Source: Kiritimatiellales bacterium
Lineage (GTDB): Bacteria > Verrucomicrobiota > Kiritimatiellia > Kiritimatiellales > Pontiellaceae
Reading direction: 5' to 3'
Assembly (NCBI GenBank): GCA_021734595.1
Contig: JAIPIO010000057.1
Coordinates: 1 to 15,948 of the forward strand
DNA length: 15,948 nt
Shown piece by piece: positions 12,896-15,948 of the stretch. Numbering within the stretch: the first letter of the stretch is position 1; the number at the start of each line of letters is the position of its first letter. Both the position numbers and the translations under genes were made by a program. Under the pieces are notes generated by a model. The model worked only from the letters and a program-made list of their open reading frames with translations. It had not been told where the DNA came from and did not search any database.

Positions 12896-13751
12896 GAAGG
12901 CCTCGGCGCTGATCGAGGCGCTGCCCTATATCCAGCAGTTCCGCGGCGATGCGGTGGTGGTTAAATTCGGCGGCAGCATAATGGAGAGCGAGTCGGGTTA
13001 CCGCCGGATCCTGCAGGATATCGCCTTCATGGAGTGTGTGGGGCTACGGCCGGTACTGGTGCACGGCGGCGGCAAGGCGATTTCGCGGGCCATGAAGGAT
13101 GCCTCCATTGCTCCCAATTTTGTGCAGGGACTGCGGGTGACCGATAAGGCGACGATCAAGGTGGTTGAACAAGTGCTCAACCATGAAGTGAATCCCGCTC
13201 TGGTTCAGATTATTCGGGATTGCCACGGTAAAGCGCGGGGCATTCACGGCGAGGATATTCTCCAGGTTGAAAAAATGACTGGAATCGACCCGGGAACCAA
13301 CGAAGAGCTTGATTGGGGATTTGTCGGACGGGTCAAGAAGGTGGATATCGAACCGGTTCAGGCCTATCTAAATTCAGATATGGTGCCGGTCATCACGCCG
13401 CTCGGACGCGGAGAAGACGGGAAGCTGTATAACATCAACGCGGATGAAGCGGCCACTGCTGTTGCCTGCGCATTGAAGGCCCGCAAGCTGGTATTCCTGA
13501 CAGATGTGCCCGGCCTGCTGCGCGATCCCGATGATTATGGGTCGCTGATTTCCTCGCTTCATCTGAACGAGGTTGAGGAGCTGATCGAACGCGGTGTGAT
13601 TTCCGGCGGTATGCTGCCGAAGATCAGGGGCATGATCAATGCCGTGAAATCAGGTATCAAGAAAGTGCATATTATTGATGCGTCCATGCCGCACTCGCTC
13701 CTTCTGGAGCTGTTTACGGATCAGGGCGTGGGAACAGAGATAGTAGAATAG
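12879..13751 (+). CDS. argB: Acetylglutamate kinase
   Basis: ArgB phosphorylates N-acetylglutamate with ATP, the second step of arginine synthesis and the usual control point in the cyclic pathway. The 290-residue protein has VVKFGGS (27-33, K29), the nucleotide/substrate loop VHGGGKAIS (61-69), GLRVTD (84-89), NINADEAAT (185-193) and LTDVPGLL (207-214). The N-terminal helix with IEALPYIQQF (12-21) is the kind associated with hexameric, arginine-inhibited enzymes, so feedback inhibition is inferred. The ATG at 12879 has GGGG about eight bases upstream; the in-frame TTG at 12876 is less likely. It overlaps the preceding DUF4160 gene and is followed 19 bases later by argD. Confidence 0.96.
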   Translation: MEKFIEKASALIEALPYIQQFRGDAVVVKFGGSIMESESGYRRILQDIAFMECVGLRPVLVHGGGKAISRAMKDASIAPNFVQGLRVTDKATIKVVEQVLNHEVNPALVQIIRDCHGKARGIHGEDILQVEKMTGIDPGTNEELDWGFVGRVKKVDIEPVQAYLNSDMVPVITPLGRGEDGKLYNINADEAATAVACALKARKLVFLTDVPGLLRDPDDYGSLISSLHLNEVEELIERGVISGGMLPKIRGMINAVKSGIKKVHIIDASMPHSLLLELFTDQGVGTEIVE

Positions 13752-13770
13752 TGTTGGTTTTTAGAATTGG

Positions 13771-15012
13771 ATGAATGAAATGAATACGAATGAAATTGCA
13801 GTGATGCATAAACAGTATGTGATGCCGACTTATGCGCCGGGATTGGCGCTGGTGAAAGGCAAGGGTACAAAAGTATGGGACGCGGAAGGGAACGAGTATC
13901 TCGACTTTCTGGCAGGCATTGCCGTGACCAATATCGGCCACTGCCATCCGGCGATGGTTAAAGCCGTGCAGGAGCAGGTAGCCACGCTGGTGCACGTTTC
14001 GAACATTTATTATAACGAAAAGCAGCCGCAGCTCGCAAAATCCCTGGCGGAAAAATCCGGGATCGCTGGCGCGAAGTGCTTTTTCTGCAACTCAGGCGCT
14101 GAGGCGAACGAGGGATTGATCAAGCTGGCGCGGCTGTGGGGCAGCGCCACCGGGAAATACGAAATTATAACCATGCGGCAGTCGTTTCACGGACGGACGC
14201 TGGCAACACTGACGGCTACGGGGCAGGAAAAGGTGCAAAAGGGTTTTGCACCGTTGCCGGAGGGTTTTGTTCACGCAAACTTCAACGATCTGGAATCGGT
14301 CAAGAACGCTGTAACTTCCAAAACCGCGGCAATCTTGTGCGAGGCGGTACAGGGCGAGGGCGGTGTACTTCCCGCTGATCCGGGATTTCTGGAAGGCCTG
14401 CGGGAGTTGTGCAATGCGAAAGGCATTCTGCTGCTGTTCGATGAAGTGCAGTGCGGCATGGGCCGGACGGCGAAGTGGTTTGGTTTTCAGAACTATGACG
14501 TGCGGCCGGATGCGTTCTCGCTGGCAAAAGGGCTAGGCAACGGATATCCGATCGGTGCGGTGGTGGCTGGCGAAAAGCTTGCCGATGTATTCCAGCCCGG
14601 TCATCATGCGACCACCTTCGGCGGTACGCCGCTGGCGTGTGCGGCCGCGCTGGCCGTGATCGATGTGATTGAACAGGGCGCCCTGCTGGAGAATGCACTG
14701 GGTATGGGCGCCCACATGGTTGAGGGACTGTGCGAAATTGCGATGAAGCACAAAAAGTGGATCGCAGAGGTGCGGGGACTGGGCCTGATGCTCGGTCTGG
14801 TGCTGGATGTGCCGGCGTTGCCGCTACAGAAAAAACTGCAGGAAAAAGGATTGCTGACGCTGGCCACCGCAGGCAATGTCCTACGATTCGTTCCGCCGCT
14901 GACGGTGGCACGGGAAGATATCGACCGGGCGGTCGAGCTGGTTGCGGAAGCATGCGCAGAGCTTGATGATGAGATGGCCGGACAGTCTTCCAGTACGTGT
15001 CAGTGTGGTTAG
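13771..15012 (+). CDS. argD: Acetylornithine aminotransferase
   Basis: ArgD is a PLP enzyme that makes N-acetylornithine from N-acetylglutamate semialdehyde and glutamate. The 413-residue protein has the class III aminotransferase landmarks: NSGAEANEGLIKLAR (107-121), SFHGRTLA (138-145), the PLP-contacting D224 in LLFDEVQCGMGRT, and the Schiff-base lysine K253 in FSLAKGLGNGYPIGA. TTFGGTPLACAAAL follows at 281-294. Its place after argJ and argB supports ArgD over other class III enzymes. The start is uncertain between 13771 and an in-frame ATG at 13780, as neither has a clear ribosome binding site. The last ~12 residues (AGQSSSTCQCG) look like an unrelated tail with a CxC. A DUF4160 gene starts five bases later. 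Confidence 0.94.
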   Translation: MNEMNTNEIAVMHKQYVMPTYAPGLALVKGKGTKVWDAEGNEYLDFLAGIAVTNIGHCHPAMVKAVQEQVATLVHVSNIYYNEKQPQLAKSLAEKSGIAGAKCFFCNSGAEANEGLIKLARLWGSATGKYEIITMRQSFHGRTLATLTATGQEKVQKGFAPLPEGFVHANFNDLESVKNAVTSKTAAILCEAVQGEGGVLPADPGFLEGLRELCNAKGILLLFDEVQCGMGRTAKWFGFQNYDVRPDAFSLAKGLGNGYPIGAVVAGEKLADVFQPGHHATTFGGTPLACAAALAVIDVIEQGALLENALGMGAHMVEGLCEIAMKHKKWIAEVRGLGLMLGLVLDVPALPLQKKLQEKGLLTLATAGNVLRFVPPLTVAREDIDRAVELVAEACAELDDEMAGQSSSTCQCG

Positions 15013-15017
15013 AAACG

Positions 15018-15323
15018 ATGCCTAAACTCTACGAATATTTTGGTCTGATAGTACTGTTTTATTCCAACGAGCATGAGCCTGTGCATGTCCATGGAATATA
15101 CCATGGCTGTGAGTGTCGGGCTGATCTTATCATAGAGGATGGAAGAGTGGTGGATATTCTGTTTAACCCTGTTCGGGGGCGCAGACCTTTGGAAAATACC
15201 CAACTGAGCGACTTTAAAAAATTGGTAAACATGCATGCCGAGGACATAGTTCAGAAGTGGGTGGACTATTTCATTATGCACAAGGCCATCAAACCTGAGC
15301 ATATAGACCGGAGGCTAAAATGA
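15018..15323 (+). CDS. DUF4160 family protein, paired with DUF2442
   Basis: The 101-residue protein belongs to the longer DUF4160 type: MPKLYEYFGLIVLFYSNEHE, the conserved PVHVHGIYHG (21-30), GRRPL (54-58), VQKWVDYF (78-85) and HKAIKPEHIDRRLK at the end. A GTG at 14997 would add seven residues inside argD and is less likely than the ATG giving the family start MPKLYEYFG. No strong ribosome binding site is visible, so coupling to argD is plausible. Its TGA overlaps the next ATG (ATGA). Base use looks more A/T-rich than the arg genes, which suggests later arrival. Function is not established; the DUF4160-DUF2442 pair is widespread and has a toxin-antitoxin-like layout. Confidence 0.85.
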   Translation: MPKLYEYFGLIVLFYSNEHEPVHVHGIYHGCECRADLIIEDGRVVDILFNPVRGRRPLENTQLSDFKKLVNMHAEDIVQKWVDYFIMHKAIKPEHIDRRLK

Positions 15324-15652
15324 CCTTAAAAACAGGAATTCCGGTGGATGTCGCGGAAGCCCGATGGGTTGATGGATATATGTTGGAAATCAAGTTCAGC
15401 GACGGCATTAGCCGAAAAGTGGACTTTGAAAATTTCCTGACAGGTTCTGTTCATCCGGACATCAGAAAGTATTTGGATGTTGAAGTATTCAAGACATTCT
15501 CGATCAGTTATGGAAATTTGATTTGGAACGACTATGATATGTGTTTCTCAATTGAAGATCTGTACGCTGGTACGATCAATGCGGCTGGTCATGCTGAATG
15601 CCTAGTTGCAGAGGAGCCGGTTGAATACCACGCAAGTCGAGATAGAGAATAA
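15320..15652 (+). CDS. DUF2442 family protein
   Basis: The 110-residue protein fits DUF2442: an N-terminal strand pair with GYMLEIKFSDGISRKVDFENFL (19-40), then FKTFSISYGNLIWNDYDMCFSIEDLY (57-82), where the usual pattern is an F-x-x-V-x-x-D-x-G-T-I-x-W block followed by an LY ending. It has about 28 residues after the LY, more than many members. The ATG overlaps the DUF4160 stop, so the two are translationally coupled and their products probably act together. No DNA-binding motif can be recognised by eye. Molecular function unknown. Confidence 0.82.
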   Translation: MTLKTGIPVDVAEARWVDGYMLEIKFSDGISRKVDFENFLTGSVHPDIRKYLDVEVFKTFSISYGNLIWNDYDMCFSIEDLYAGTINAAGHAECLVAEEPVEYHASRDRE

Positions 15653-15678
15653 TGATTTAATATTGGAGGAGATGAAAA

Positions 15679-15948
15679 ATGGCATATGAACTGACAGGAA
15701 AAATAAAACTGATCCAGGACGCCCAGACGTTCGGCAGTGGCTTCACGAAGCGCGAAATGGTGGTGACGGTTGAAGACGGGAAATATCCGCAGGAGATCAA
15801 TCTGGAATTTGTGCAGGACAAAATAAACCTGCTGGACGCCCTTGAAGTAGGGCAGGAAGTGACCGTGACGTTCGATATTCGCGGGCGCGAATACAACGGG
15901 CGCTATTTTAACAACCTGCAGGGATGGAAAATACAGGCCGGTGCCGCC
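15679..15948 (+). CDS. DUF3127 family protein, truncated by the window edge
   Basis: Ninety codons are open to the right edge. The product starts MAYELTGKIKLIQDAQTFGS, then has FTKREMVVTVEDGKYPQEINLEF and a late block VTFDIRGREYNGRYFNNLQGWKI, the DUF3127 pattern. This family is predicted to have an OB fold; its function is not established. The visible part covers most of the domain. GGAGGA lies eight bases before the ATG and 26 bases separate it from the DUF2442 stop, so it is probably still in the same transcript. Whether further arginine genes follow cannot be seen. Confidence 0.82.
   Translation, partial: MAYELTGKIKLIQDAQTFGSGFTKREMVVTVEDGKYPQEINLEFVQDKINLLDALEVGQEVTVTFDIRGREYNGRYFNNLQGWKIQAGAA

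Noticed and set aside
1..15948. CRISPR array, tRNA or rRNA genes
   Set aside because: No regularly spaced identical repeats with unique spacers, and no cloverleaf or rRNA-like sequence, were seen; the palindromes are too short and irregular for an array.

Overview
The window looks like chromosomal DNA of a Gram-negative bacterium with a fairly G+C-rich coding style. The outer membrane is implied by an LptE-type lipoprotein. The protein variants (a signal peptidase I with a large internal insertion, a long-form SerA, QueH, a DUF3127 protein) and the dispersed TTCCA-N5-TGGAA palindromes suggest the PVC superphylum, perhaps Kiritimatiellota. That placement is an inference from style, not a database match. 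Most of the window is housekeeping genes. No tRNA, rRNA, CRISPR array or complete mobile element was seen, and no gene-free stretch reaches 300 bases.

Layout. 1-118: tail of an unrecognised plus-strand reading frame cut by the window edge. 144-848: lipB, convergent with surE (890-1651, minus). 1845-5418: a tight plus-strand operon rpe-lepA-lepB, with an ATGA overlap between rpe and lepA. 5527-5796: rpsT with its own promoter and terminator. 5869-6384 (minus): an LptE-like lipoprotein, divergent from serA (6503-8080), which ends in a strong terminator. 8147-9184: a UroD-superfamily protein that starts 13 bases after that terminator and ends in a 4-base overlap with queH. 9181-10369 (minus): queH and a DUF218 membrane protein, which form a two-gene operon. 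10500-11353: rplM-rpsI with promoter and terminator.

11468 to the right edge: an arginine biosynthesis operon, argJ-DUF4160-argB-argD-DUF4160-DUF2442-DUF3127 (the last is truncated). ArgJ, ArgB and ArgD supply the acetylated, cyclic ornithine pathway. ArgB carries the N-terminal extension associated with arginine-inhibitable kinases. Three small DUF genes are packed between and behind the arg genes with overlapping or nearly touching reading frames.

The strongest unexplained signal is a 15-bp palindrome, TTCCA-N5-TGGAA. It occurs seven times exactly and at least three more times with one mismatch. All copies lie in two clusters: surE/rpe (about 1.7-2.5 kb) and the argJ leader plus argJ (about 11.4-12.2 kb). 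Neighbouring copies recur at 21-22 or 31 bp, close to whole helical turns. Roughly 0.015 exact matches would be expected by chance in a window this size, so this is a real sequence family. Its binding protein and function are unknown.
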